Shown here one piece after another: positions 1 to 13,300 of a stretch of DNA of 64,000 bases. The position numbers and the translations under genes are program-made. Position 1 is the first letter of the stretch; each line of letters starts with the position of its first letter. The notes beneath the pieces were generated by a model. That model was given only the letters and a program-made list of their open reading frames with translations. It ran no database searches and was not told where the DNA came from. Origin of the DNA: Nilaparvata lugens (Eukaryota > Arthropoda > Insecta > Hemiptera > Delphacidae). Where the stretch lies: contig NC_052515.1 in NCBI RefSeq assembly GCF_014356525.2, positions 21,656,365 through 21,720,364 of the forward strand, in the 5' to 3' direction.

Positions 1-100
1 GTCGGATCCTTATAGTGTAAGGACCTTAAGTTCCAAATTTCATGTCATTACGTTAATTGGGAGATGAGATATCACACACACAAACACACACACACACACA

Positions 101-146
<46 letters not shown>

Positions 147-265
147 CAGACCAATACCCAAAAACCACTTTTTTGAACTCAGGGGACCTTGAAACGTATA
201 GAAATTTAGATATTGGGGTAACTTAATTTTTTTTGGAAAGCAATACTTTCCTTACCTATGGTAAT
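1..265 (-). repeat. Interspersed repeat family A, partial, with (CA)n
   Basis: Contains the pieces shared with copies at 13210-13700, 15930-16330 and 34340-34790: 'ATATCTCATCTCCCAAT', a CA-rich core (74-144), 'CAGACCAATACCCAAAAACC' and 'CCTTACCTATGGTAATAG'. The terminal motif is an imperfect palindrome. No coding capacity is seen. It is a dispersed non-autonomous element whose internal CA tract varies in length between copies. Confidence 0.75.
74..144. repeat. (CA)n microsatellite
   Basis: About 35 CA dinucleotides with small interruptions, inside repeat family A. Confidence 0.95.
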
Positions 266-1190
266 AGTAAAAACAACTGTGTTTAATTTCATAACCAGAT
301 ACATCACTTTATTAGTTTCAAAAACAAATACATAAAACATCCCACATTTGAATTTGAATAATTCAATCAGGAGTAATTTTATATCAGGACAATCACACAA
401 ACTATGTACGGAATCTTAATTGTATAATTGTGACTGTGAAGGAATAGAATGCACAAAAAATTGATAGTGCTTAAAAAATGTTGTTTTTTGCGTTTCCTGA
501 GAAATTGTGATTGTGCAATTTAGGCCTAGGCCTATCTGGTATTGCAAATTGACGATTCAATATTTATATCTTTATCAGAGAAGAAAATAATTTACTATTT
601 ATTTTGAAAAATACTCTTAAAACATTGCTGGATACAATCAAAATATTGCAAATGATTGTTTCAACTTGAGTATTGATTGCAAGCTATTTAAAATATCAGC
701 TCCCATAAAAATGATACAAAGTCGACCGGTTTTATCGTGCGTACAAGTTTTGTAGCCTAAAACTATCAAGATCTTTCAAAGAGGGTTTGAATTTAATGAA
801 GATAATAATATAATATAATAGTAATATGATAATAATAATAGTAATATGATTTATATAATATAAAACTGGTCGAGGGTACAACTCGACCAGTGGAGTTTAT
901 TAAGAATAATATGTTGATAACAATAAGCATATAAGCTACGATTACAAATTAATATAGTATTGATACAATTGATTGATTATATTCTGATATGAGAGGAAAA
1001 ATGTGGACCCCACTATATATGAATAAGTGTCGGGACGCCCCTGATCTTGCTTTAGTTCAAATTTATATGCAAAAAAGTAAACCGTCTAGTGAAATACATC
1101 TTGCACATCATTATTGCAGATATTGCAATCATCATCACCGTTTTCATCCACAAAAATGTTAATAGAAACTATAACTGGAATAATATAAAG
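266..1190. other. AT-rich non-coding sequence
   Basis: I see no gene here. There is a small run of TAATA/TAATATGA repeats near 805-860 and otherwise ordinary AT-rich DNA lying downstream of the calpain stop codon. Confidence 0.6.
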
Positions 1191-1301
1191 TAGAACTAGA
1201 ATAATAGAAACTAGAACTAGAATAATAGAAACTAGAACTAGAATAATAGAAACTAGAACTAGAATAATAGAAACTAGAACTAGAATAATAGAAACTAGAA
1301 C
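1191..1301. repeat. 21-bp tandem repeat in the calpain 3' UTR
   Basis: About five copies of a unit AGAACTAGAATAATAGAAACT lie head to tail with almost no divergence. On the gene strand the array begins within a few bases of the calpain stop codon, so it would form the first part of the 3' UTR. The near-identity suggests recent expansion. Confidence 0.9.
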
Positions 1302-1387
1302 TTATGAGTTCAAAGTGATCTCCAACCACTCATCGATTTTAAAAGTTGCCTCATTTGTGTTGTTTGTATCCCAAAATATGAATTGAT
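1302..1387 (-). CDS. Calpain last exon (C-terminal EF-hand end, stop)
   Basis: This short exon reads, after the 2 nt that complete the Asp codon split with the previous exon, QFIFWDTNNTN... to ...IDEWLEITLNS and stop (TAA at 1304-1302). It matches the usual calpain ending, in which the fifth EF-hand region has F-x-x-x-D and closes with a D/E-E-W-L-x-x-T-(hydrophobic)-x-S tail. The acceptor is TTTTGCAG just above 1387. Its phase fits the exon at 3994-3799 exactly. A 21-bp tandem repeat starts immediately after the stop. Confidence 0.87.
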
Positions 1388-4300
1388 CTGCAAAAGAAAA
1401 TCTTGAGTATTATTTAAATTTCGAATGTATTTTTTCATGTGCTATTATTGAAAATAGGCCTATCACATATTTCAAATTCTCCACAAATAATATTATACTA
1501 TAACATAGTTGCCCTATATTCAACAAATTTCTTACAGAGATATCATGTGGCTGGGTAATATGCCTAACAACTTGGCTTCAATGTTGAAGAGCTTCATCAG
1601 GAAATAATTTTTTTTCAAATGTAAAATTTACAACTCAATTTCTAGCATTATACAGTATGATTCAAAATGAGTGTCTCAATTTTGAAAAAGTCAGCGTGTT
1701 TCCAAACTTCCTACCAATATTGTAGGCATAACCACCTCTAATACAAGGCCCCGGCCCACGATACTGCAACGTCGCAGCGTAGGCCTAGAATCTATATAAC
1801 ATGATTGGTGAAAAAGATTCTAAAAAATTCTAGCTGATCTTTTTAATCAATCATGTATTAAATTCTAGGCCTAAACTGCGACGTAGCAATATCGTAGGCC
1901 CGGGCCTTGTATTAGAAGTGGCTATGCCTACAATATTGGTAGGAAGTTTGGAAACACGCTGACTTTTTTTAAATTGAGACACTCATTTTGAATCATACTG
2001 TATAGTGCTAGAAATTGAGTTGTAAATTTTACATTTGAAAAAAATTATTTCCTGATGAAGCTCTTTAACATGGGCATTGTTCCTGGGTATGAAACTTATT
2101 ATCCGAATATCACTTCAAACTGTCCGAAAGTCCTTAGTTACCCACACTGCCGCCATTTTATTTTCTCATTCATTTTTTTCCTAAATAGTGGCTGAACATA
2201 TGGGAATAGAACTTTGCACAATCATTCATGATAACAAGACAATTTAAAAAAAATGTATGACAATTTTTCAAATTAAAAAAACACAATGGTCCTGTTTAAA
2301 ATTTCATTTCGTTAAAAAACAAAAACACTGTTAATTTCATGAAATTATTACAAGAATAACACTTGTTTTAATAAATTTGATTACAGATTGATTGACATCT
2401 TATTTGTCAAGATTGAATGAATATCAAGTGATATATGACAGCTTTAGTGATAGGTGACCCCTGAAGGTTTGTTGCAGTGCAGATCAAGGCATGCTGATAG
2501 AGTTGCCTCAATAATGCAACAATCTCCATTTGCAATGCATATTATTAGTAAGCGATTTTAAATTATTTCCAACAATAATATTATAACACTGCACACAACC
2601 CTCTAAAGGTGGATATGCAACACACTAAGGGCCGGTTTCCAAGCTCGGGATTTAGCTAAGCTCTAAACTTTAAACAGCTGGATTCAGAAAATTTGCTTTC
2701 CAAAATGGGGCGTAGTCGTATTCCACGTTAAAATTAAATTTCGAAAAACTAGAAAATTGAACACAAAATAAAACAAAGAGAAAATAGTGTGATGTTTCAG
2801 CTATTTTGAATTATTAAGGGATGTTCCATTTCGTCAAGGAAAAAAGTTTCCAATTGTAGAAATGAGAACATAAAGAATACCATAAAAACTACGACTACGC
2901 TCCATCTCGGAAAGCCAATTTTCTGATTCCAACTATTTTTTGTCTAGAACTTAGCTAAATCTAGAGCTCGGAAACCGGCCCTAAAGCTGCCATATCTCTC
3001 TTGGTATTCGTCCAATCTTGACAAATAAGGTGTCAATCAATTTGCGATTATAAAGTTATTCCTATATTTTTTTGCAAGATCAAATTTTTTTTTGGTTATT
3101 CAAAAAATGAATGCTTAATCGGCCGCCATTTTTTTTTAATTGGAATAATTGTAGTATTTTTATATGTAGTTCTGTCTGGTTGTCATAAATGATTGTGCAA
3201 AGTTTCAGTTCCACATATTCAGTCATTATTGAAAAAAATGTATAGTTGATTAGAGTTGCCTATAGATGGAAAAATATTTGTTGTATTATTTATTTATTTA
3301 CAATGCAAATGACACTAATGTAATAACATTGGAAGATAAAATAATAAGGTAGTCCTTGTGCTATTTTACTTCCAAATTTATAGGTGACAAAGATATCCAT
3401 ATCATTCATGTATGATGTTTGTTTGTATTCAAAAAAACTTGAACAATATTTTTCTTCAAAGATTTAAAAAAATCCTAAACAAACTGCGATTTACTCGAAG
3501 TACACTGAATTATTAACGACTGGCAGACTATTTTCGAGTCTTCAACTTGAAGATAAAAAACTGTTCAACAAGATCTTTTGCGCCACGACCTTTCCAAAAA
3601 CAGTAGGCCTAATCCTGCTAGTGTAACTCCAATGAATATTTTTCATGAATTTGCTACCGTACGTAGATAACTAGTCCATTAAGAATCATGAAGCAATGCG
3701 ACCTACCTAACATGAACTAGGTAACGTATGATTTGTTTTATGAATTCGCTACTCAAATTATCAAATCTAATAACAAATTATGGAGTGATGGGACCTACCT
3801 ATCATGAACTTCAGCCTGACAGCACACATCACAAAGTCGTCGAACAATATCTTGCCCTCTTTGGATGCGTAGCGGTGCACCAATATGCTCAGAATGTGGT
3901 TGTTGAGCCGATATCCGGCCGAATTCAGAGCCTGTCTCAGCTCAAAAGCACTCAGGTAGCCTGTCTCTTCTTTGCAGTACATCTTGTAGACGAACTGAAA
4001 AAGTAAACATCAATTTTGGACTAGCTACAGAATAAATTGAGCCAACTATATTGAGGTCCACGTTATATTGGCAGTGGAGAGAGATAGGAGAACAGCGTGG
4101 TCGATCCTCTGCCTTGCCACTGCCTTCTACAAAAGGGAAGAAGATACCAGTGTAGGTATCTGATTGAATAGTAACTGTTCTTTCCTGATAAAAATTATCA
4201 ATATATTTTATTTGAAAATGATTAAGGGTGATATATGAAGCGTTTTCTCAGGTGTTTTTACATTGGCGGTGGACGAGTCATCAGAGCAGGAAGCTCTTCA

Positions 4301-7300
4301 TCTGATTGGCTTATTATTTGCTGATTGGGTTGGCATTCGGGAATGCCAGTGCACGGAGCACACTGGTGACGCGCCGCGCCGCGCAGCCGTGGATGCCGCG
4401 GAACTTTTCCGCTGCCTGAACGTTTGAGAGAATACGGAGCGGAATTTTTCCGAGGCGCGTCTCCAGTGTGCGATAGGAGAGGAATTTTTCCTCTGAGCGC
4501 CGCCACCTTTCGGGTGCCTCTTCGCTACCCTCGGAAGCTTTTGCTTTTGCTACCCTCGGTTAGCTCAATCTTGTTTAGGTCAGCTCACTCAGTTTTGCTC
4601 CTCGCTACAAGAAAAATATAAATCAGGTTCAAAGTATCAAGAATTAGACCATTTGAATTGCTCTTTTGCAATGGTAAACACACTAAAGCTGGGTTTACAC
4701 CAAAGTTATTAATAAAATGTTAATCGTTACCGCTATAGATTTTATTAGATTGAACGGAAATTGAAAAACACAGATGTTCATCATGTGTATGATTAGTTAT
4801 GTTCAATCTGAAAGAATCTATGAGGATTAAGTTATTACATTTTGCTATTAACTCTAGTGTAAACGCAGCTCAACGAGTGTGCCATAACTTGAACCACATT
4901 ACAAGTGTGGAAATCTGAATTTACAAGGATTAATGGATTCTACTATCGATTAGGCTCAGTATGGATATTTTATTGCAAATCAAATATTTTGTTAGGTGTT
5001 CAATGACCATCAACTCAGAGAGGTTAGTAGATTTGTGTATTATTAAAAAAAATTAACAATGAGTGACCGCTGCAAAATTTTGGTCGTTTTGTCATCAGAT
5101 TAACATTTTTACTAATACAAAATTATTTCTAAGATAAATGAAATTGGTGGATTCCTACTAACATCTAAATTTGAAAAAATACGAAGAAGGAAAGTAAAAA
5201 AAAGTAAGAAAATACGAGATAATAAAATAAAAAAGCAGACATTCTTGAATGATTGTGAACTTATCCTAGTTACAATATTACAAGAAATCACTTATCCTAG
5301 GATGTGAAGAAGCAATCCATAAATCTATCTCTCTCAGAAGTCTTCCATTCAAATTATCTGTTATAAAAAAAGTAGGTATCACATTTTATAAGCTTATGAA
5401 CAATATAATCAAACTGTCTTCTACAAATGGATAGAACTGCATTGTGTGGTTCAAAGGTAATGGTTGAGGGACGGAGATTGTAAGGCGATATACGGAGGTT
5501 GAAAAGTTCTCTATGTTTATTAATGTAAATAATCAAATTCTTATATACAGCTGCTCAACCGTCAATACATTCAATTCAATAAAAATACTGTCACTTGGAA
5601 ATCGCTTAGGTTTGCCCAAAATTGCCTTTAATAATGCTTTTTGGATGGTGAATATCTTATTGAAGTGATTCGAATAAGATGCACCCCAAATTTTTATACC
5701 ATACTGAAGATGAGATTGAATGTAGGCAAAGTAAACTATTTTGAAACGGCTATGTTACCCAACCTGCTGATATTATAAAATTTGTTTATCCAGTGCTTGA
5801 GTTTATTACAAAGCTTATCTATGTGAATATCCTATCGCAAATGCTGATCAACTATAACGCCTAGATATTTAAAATAATTTTCTCTTTTCAATTTTGAGCA
5901 GCCACAGCTATCGTTCGAGATTGAAAGAGTACAGTTTAAATCATGAATATGAATGTGGTCTAGATCAGGTGGTTGGCCAACCATATTGGGAGAGAAGGTC
6001 ATGAAGACGCTTTTATTCGAATTAAGAGTGAAAATGTGCTCATCTAACCAAAATGTCATGTCCGGTAAACGGCGGCGCGGTGCGCTCCCAGTGTGTGTTG
6101 AGCAAAAACAGCGTCTCTAGTGTGCTCCGTGCTTCAACTAACAAGGCGGCGCGACGCGGCGCGTCTCCAGTGTGCTACGAGCTTTATAATAAGCCAATCG
6201 GAGAGCTTCCTGCCCTGCCAACTCGTCCGCCGCCAGTGCAAAAACGCATTGCCAATAACAGGTCACCGAGATATGCATAGCTTTGAATATAGAAATTGGT
6301 CATTTTTTGTGTACCTTCTTATTAAAGTACACTCAAATATGAATTTCCTATTTGTGACCGAAATTGACATAAATAATTTTGAACGGCCTTGACGAGCCGA
6401 GAAGAATGAGCTGTAGTGCGATGGGATCCGATCATTGTGTCAAAAGTTAAGAGTGTTTGAAATTTTGCCTCTCCACTAAATAAAATGCATCTAACAGGCG
6501 ATTCTCATAGAGCATGATCTTATGAAGTTATATCATTGATGCGAAATCTCAATGTGATGACAATGAAGTTGGTGATGATGATAGAAGCTGAAAATTGGGC
6601 GTTCTTTTCAAAATACAAAGAGCATTGTTGTCAGGTATACCTGAAAATTTCTATGAAATAGAGCGCTCTACCTAGTCTCAGATTGCAGAGCCCAAAATTA
6701 CACTCAGAGGGATCATGAATTATACATTTTAATGGTACAATCGGAAGATATTGTTGATCATAAACTTTTTTTCTCAAAATTCGACTCATTTTTGAAAAAT
6801 TTTAACTCAGTACTCAATGAGGATAGAGAGTTGCATTTTATCCGGAATTTGATAATCTATGAAACAGGTGGGAGCTAATTCTTCTGTCCGATCACAAGAT
6901 TTCGCGTAAATAGCTGAAAACTGGAAAATAAACCGAAAATACGAGAATTTTGGGCCACCTGTTTCTAGCACAGGAAAATTTTGCATGAAGAAATTGATTC
7001 TGGACTTCTCTTATGTACCCAAAAAATAAATTGAAATATCGAAAAAACAATAAGAATATCTCTGTTGTAGTTTAGATACTGTGTTTATGTGGGATGCAAT
7101 CCTTAGCTTATCACAAAAAGTAGGCTTCAAGAGTTCTTCAATCATTCAGAACTGAAAAGATTACTCAATCATTACAATGTTAGAATGGTTTTTATCAACA
7201 AGAAGGGAAATAATGGATCACAAAAAAGTGAAGTCTCAGAGTTAAAGCGTAATGAATTGGAAAATAAATGAATATCAAACCTTCCAGTTCCTGATTTCAG

Positions 7301-10300
7301 CTGACAACTTCATGAATTCCTCGAACCCTAGTTTGCCAGACCGGTCAATATCCAACATGGCGATCATACTGCGGCACACATCCTTCGAGAAACCTTCTGG
7401 TTGAATATCTGCAATAATATATAAAAAACATCTCATCAAAATGATATATTTTCAAATTATTTTTGTCTGTCATAGATCAGCACCGATTAGAATCTGTGTT
7501 ATAGTATTATTTTGAAGAAAAAATTAAACTTCCTCAAAATATTTTACTAATAAATCAAATTATTTCTGCATTGTTGAAGATGATCTGGCTAAGCTGCAAA
7601 GGTAGTGAAGGATAGCGCTTCCTGCTTTGTCGAATGATAGACAAGGATAGCAACACCAATGTTAATCAAGTACTGCCATTAAAATGTGGACCTAATATAG
7701 TATGCTTACTAGTATAAATGCAGACATTCAACACGATTTGTAATAGAATGGCCAACTCTTCAAAAACACTATACTCCGTACAAAATCATTTCAGACTTGG
7801 AGGAATTTGCGGCGCAGAGAAATGGGGGGAGATCAGCCAATTACAGTGATGGATAAGTCATAGGAAGAAGCGCAGATATCATCAATTCTGTCGATTAGAC
7901 TCAGTCGACTGAGCGCTTCCAGAGAGGAGACATCCTTATGCGCATTATGAGCGCTTGAATACTCACTGGAAATTAGAGAACGCTCGCTGATTAGAGAATT
8001 AGAGAACGGCAACATAACCGCTGGCGTATCCCTGCCGTTGTATGCCTTCACTGTTGCGCATGTCCATCCCAAGTAAGAAGTGATTTTGTACAGAGTATGG
8101 TCAATTTACTTGATTGAACGGGAAAAATCTATTGAACATTTTATATTTATCTAGTAATATAAAAACAACATTGATAGAAACTTATCAGTACGGCAGTAAT
8201 TAACAGTAGTTGGCAATTATTCAGAATGCTTCAAAACCCCAAAATATTATTTATAAATCTAAAATTGGATTTGAAAATATCATCATCATCATCGTCATTC
8301 AAGGATTAGGCTCTGTTGGTATGTTCCGGCATCCATCGGTCGTCCGACGCCTCTTCCCCCATCGGGTTTGTAGTACCAAGCTTGAATTGGAAGTTTATTT
8401 GCTGGCATACGAAGTAGATGGCTAGACCAGTCTTCTCTACTTTTCTTCAATATCTGCAATAAAGACTCTACATTCAGTTCGGTTCTTATTGCGTCGTTTC
8501 TTATGTAATCCAACCTAGAGTAAACTTTGACTGCTCGAAGGAACCTTATTTCGGCTGCTTGAATACGGGACTCAGTTTTTTTCATTGGAAATATAATTTC
8601 TGAAATTTTTACCGGCTTTCATAGAATAATCAAGAATTTGTTTGAGCTCCATCCAGTTAACCTCCATATCATCCCCAGCTAGTTTCTTGAAGAATTCTCT
8701 GATATTATCATCGGTTGCATTATTTTTTTCTGGTTCGTCATCATCCACCTTGACCTGTGAACGAAAAATGTTTCTTATTATAAATTGGAAGAATTGAATA
8801 AATAATGGAAATAAAATGTGGTGAGATAAAATAAATGTTTAAATGGTTGGTAATTGGTCAACTAATGATAAATTGAACCAATTGAATGAGTAGAAAGAGG
8901 AGGGAAGACAGATCACAAGTTGAACTGGAAATCAATCTCAAACCGTGATTCAATCATGATCAACTAGCCACACCCTTGCTGAACTTCTGTAAATTAATTA
9001 ATATCAATTTTGAATATGATTTTTCAATTTTACCTCTTGAGAATTAAGGCCTAGAAAACGAAGGATAATTACTCAAAAACCGCCAATTTTGGGCGGAGCT
9101 TTGACGTCATTTCAAAACTCTTCAAATACCCCTGCTGAGCCTGTGTACCTACCAAATTTGAATATTTTCTTTCAATTAATGCTCGAAAAACGAGAGAAAA
9201 CTGAGAAAAAACGCTACGAAACCACAGTTAAACCCCTGTGCGTATCGTTGGCGTAATTCTGGAGTTCTCTTGAGATAAAATTTCTGGACCCTTGCTGAAC
9301 TTCTATATTGCATCTGAACATGATCTGTCAATTAGTTCTGGTCGAGGCCTAGAAACGCAGGAAAAACGCTCAAAAGCTTCCGATCTTGGACGAAATTCGG
9401 GCTTTATTTTAAAACCCCTCCAATACAACATTATTATACCTCAGCTGAGCCTGTGTACCAAATTTGAATATTTTTTGCCAATTAGTTCTTAAAAAAGCTG
9501 AGAAAACGCAGAAAACGCGGATTTTGAGTGTATTTTTGCAATTTCTTTCAAATCAGTTCTTAGTTCGCCTCTAGATAGCGAATATAACTGAATAATATGG
9601 CAAATATATTATAACTGATCATTTCTATGCCAAATTTGAACGTATTTGGTCAAGTAGATTTTCTACATTCACAGTGGAGAACTATCCATTTGATTAGTCA
9701 TTGATAGTAGAATAAAAGAGCAGGAGGAATGATTTTTAAAATCTAGATAATATTGGTATGGGAGGAGTGTGTGCACAAAGATCCATTGAGAATAAAAATT
9801 AATAGATTGTTAGTACAATGTGGAATTAAAAATATACTGTACGGTGGGTACACTGACAGAAGAAATAGAATTTTTCAAATAGTGAGTGTGTAACAAGAAT
9901 CATAACTCTGAAATACTGTAATAATACTGAAAAGGAGTGGTTGATAATATTAGAATTGCCTACATCTGTTTCGAATGAAATTCCTGAGTAGAGGAGAAGG
10001 AAGCGTTTTTAAGTGAGGCTCACGTTACATAATGATTCACATACGAACACTGAAATGAATTGCTTTATGATACTTACTGCATGTGATTCTTGGTCTCGGA
10101 GAAGACGCGTAGTAGGAACTCACCCTCGTCGTTCGGTTTGAATGTGGAGGGCACGATGCAGTAGACACCGGGTGGCAGCTTAAAGCGAGCCGTCACTTCA
10201 CGCAGGTTGGTGAATGACCGCGTTTCTGCCACATACTCGTTGTACTTGAAGAAGTTCCGGTCCAGCGGTTTCGGCAGGTCATCTGCGCCTTCCAACTGTC

Positions 10301-13300
10301 GCGAACCACAAAGAGACTCATCAGTACAAAATGCTCGTTTATCAGTTACAGACAGTAGAAGTGATTTGTTGGTTGCATTTTATAGTAGAAGAGATTTATC
10401 AGTTACTGACAATAGAATTCGGTTTAGGAGGCTAGTTACTTATATAAGTGAGGATACATTAATTACTGCGAGTAGAATTAATAAAACGAATGTAATTTTG
10501 TTAATTTTTTTTTTTATTTTCACAAGAAAGAACTGACCGAGAGAAAAACTAAGGATACTTCTTGTAGGCCTAGTATTTCTCTCACAAATTTAGATAATAT
10601 TTAAAAGTCCCATATAGGGTTATGAATTTCTACTCGAAAACAACAAAAACTGAAAATTTTGGATTTTGACAGATAAAAAATTGGATAAAACACACAAAAA
10701 TTATACTCAAATTACCATTAATTAAGGGAGAATTGGAGAATGGACATTGCTCTCGAAAAATACATTATTTATTGATTAAAAAATATTTGGTGGTGGGAAC
10801 AGTAAGTAGAAGGAATAAAGTATTATTGAATTGGGTGGTTTTTCTCTAGGTCTTTCAACAAAAACCCATAAAACTTTATCACTCTCAACATTTATTACTA
10901 ATTGTAGTATCGAATTTAATGGACAAAGGATGTTATTGGCGAAAATTTATGAATAGAAATCACGTTTATGTTAGTTTGTAAAGTTTTACATATTGAGAGG
11001 GAATTATTACAGTCCTATCAAAAAGGAGAAATAGCCGACGAAGTATTTATTAGGAGATGAAAAATTAAATATAACCTTCTATTTAGAAATATTATTGTTT
11101 CTAAAATTTTTGAGATGAGTTTTGGGATGATCCTATCGCTCTTTGCCAGTGATAGAATATATGATTTGAAATTGTATTATTAGATAAATAAATAAGTTGA
11201 TTTGGAAAATAGGAAATCGGGCATTGATTGTAAGTTAATATTGAATTGAAAGAGATAGTGATATGTAATTGAAATATCTGTTGAGAATTGGTAGCCAGAG
11301 ATTATGATAGTTGAAGAATGAAGAAATGTAAGATAAGAGAGTGGGTAGGAAAAAATTGTGATATAGTGAGGTCGACGCAATAATGGCAGTTGATCAGCAT
11401 TGGTGTTGCTATCCTTGTCTATTATTCGACAAAGCAGATAGCGCTATCCTTTTCTTGCTCCGCAAAGTAGCCAGATCGCTTTTCAATAATGAAGAAATAT
11501 TTAATTAACGCATTTTTATTCTCAATTATGAAAATTCACTTTTCAACCATTATGAAGTACTAGCTTGCTCGGCGAACTTCATACCGCCGAAAAGTCAATG
11601 TATCTCATGACACACTTGACTTTATTTCGTGAATCATGAAATTTATCTGACAATTAATATTTTCATCTACATCTTAATACGGACTTCCTATGTGCTTAGT
11701 CATGCAGCATTTATTATTCCGAAAGCATATTCTTCTCAATCAATTTGTAGTAATATTCATCAGTAAAGTGTTGGATTAAAAAAAAAATAGAAAGGTTAAA
11801 TCAGTGTTTCAAAGATGAATTAAATGTGTTAATAGTTGTTGTTTGTCAATAGATGGTCCAGGGATATGTGATATACGATGAAACACACAGAATTCCACAC
11901 ACTTTCTATCTTTCATTTTAGGATGAATATATGTTCAGCTAAATTCAAAAAAATTGTTTGTTTTTATGTTTATTTGTTCCCTATAGATTCGAAAACTATT
12001 TAACAGAACGGCATGAAACTCTGAGAATATGTTGTGTTCTTGGGGATGGTTTCTGACCAGGAATTTTGATATGAGTGCTGATAATAGTTATTCATCAATA
12101 TATTTTACAGACCTATGTTTTAGAAATTTTCGGCTTGATTTGTGTACTTGTAATTTGAAGTTGATGTTTAAAAAGGGCAGGTCACACCGAGATTGCGTCC
12201 GCGGCGGTAGCGAAGTCAAAAAACTCGCCTTCCATGTTATTAAGTTGCGCAGGTCACACCGAGCTCGCTACCGCGGAGGTAGTACCTCGGCGGTAGTTTC
12301 ACTTCACGAGCCAGGCGAACTTTTGAAACGTCTCCTAGTGGGAGTACCGCTAGCGGTAGTGAGCTCGGTCTGACGTGGCCAATCTAATAACATGGAAAGC
12401 GAACTCCAGAACTTCGCCATCGGTAGCGCATGCGCAGAATACCGAGACTCACACGTGAAAATGAGTCATTTGCATGCCTACAGCGACGCAACATTTTGTG
12501 TTGCAGTCGAAATATTGAGCTATTGTCATTTGCATTGTCTTCCGTTGTTGCATTGTCATTTTCGTTGTTCATCATTTTATTTAAATTATTTGATTATATT
12601 TCTTTAATCTTCATCTATTCTTAATCAACTATTGCTTCAATGGAGAACCTAATTGAAGAAGTGAGGAAACGACCTATAATATGGGATTTCAGAAACGACA
12701 ATTATAAAGAGGCGAAGTACAGCACTCTGGTTGCCGGCCTTCCCCCACTTCTAGAGAACCAGCCTCATCAAAACAAGAACAAAACCAAACTACCGCTGGC
12801 GGATGTTTTTTGGTGTGAACTGCTTCCAGAAAAACTACCTCCGCGGGAGCGAGCTCGCTACCGCTAGCAGACGTTGGTGTGACGTTCGCTTTAGTTTAGT
12901 TGATAATGATTCCTTAGAAGACCTATACAATAATATTATCACTCCCCTATCATTAAGAAACTAGAAAATGTTGGAAAAAAGTGATTCACCTCGTGAAAGA
13001 GAGTTGTTCATAATGTATTCATTAAAATTACTGAAGAATGACAGAATAATTTACATTTTTTTAAATTTAGCTTAGCTTATATTCATCCTAAAATGGAAGA
13101 TGGGAAGAGTATGGAATTCTGTGTAATTCATCATACGTCGCATATTTCCTGGACCATCTATTGACAATCAACAACTATGAAAACATTGAATTCATCTTTG
13201 AATAACTGATTTTAAAAAACCATTTTTACTTCCCTTGCCCTATTACCATAGGTAAGGAATAGGTAAGGAAAGTATAGCTTTCCGAAAAATTGAGGTTTCC

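Larger units (their letters stand above)
4254..6252. mobile_element. Element bounded by GC-rich inverted repeats, holding a LINE fragment
   Basis: The left end (4254-4400) and right end (about 6140-6252) are reverse complements over some 110-150 bp: 'AATAAGCCAATC', 'GAGCTTCCTGC', 'ACTCGTCC(A/G)CCGCCA' and GCGGCGCGTC. A subterminal motif close to GCGCGTCTCCAGTGTGC is repeated several times in either orientation (4370-4480 and 6110-6180). These ends are far richer in G+C than the surroundings. The interior holds a 187-bp MITE and a LINE fragment. It may be a DNA transposon carrying later insertions, or two opposed copies of one short element. Exact ends and target duplication are uncertain. Confidence 0.6.

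Noticed and set aside
3728..4006. Plus-strand 92-codon ORF
   Set aside because: Shadow of the calpain EF-hand exon on the minus strand.
10207..10536. Plus-strand 109-codon ORF
   Set aside because: Starts antisense to the calpain exon 10078-10295 and runs into AT-rich intron.
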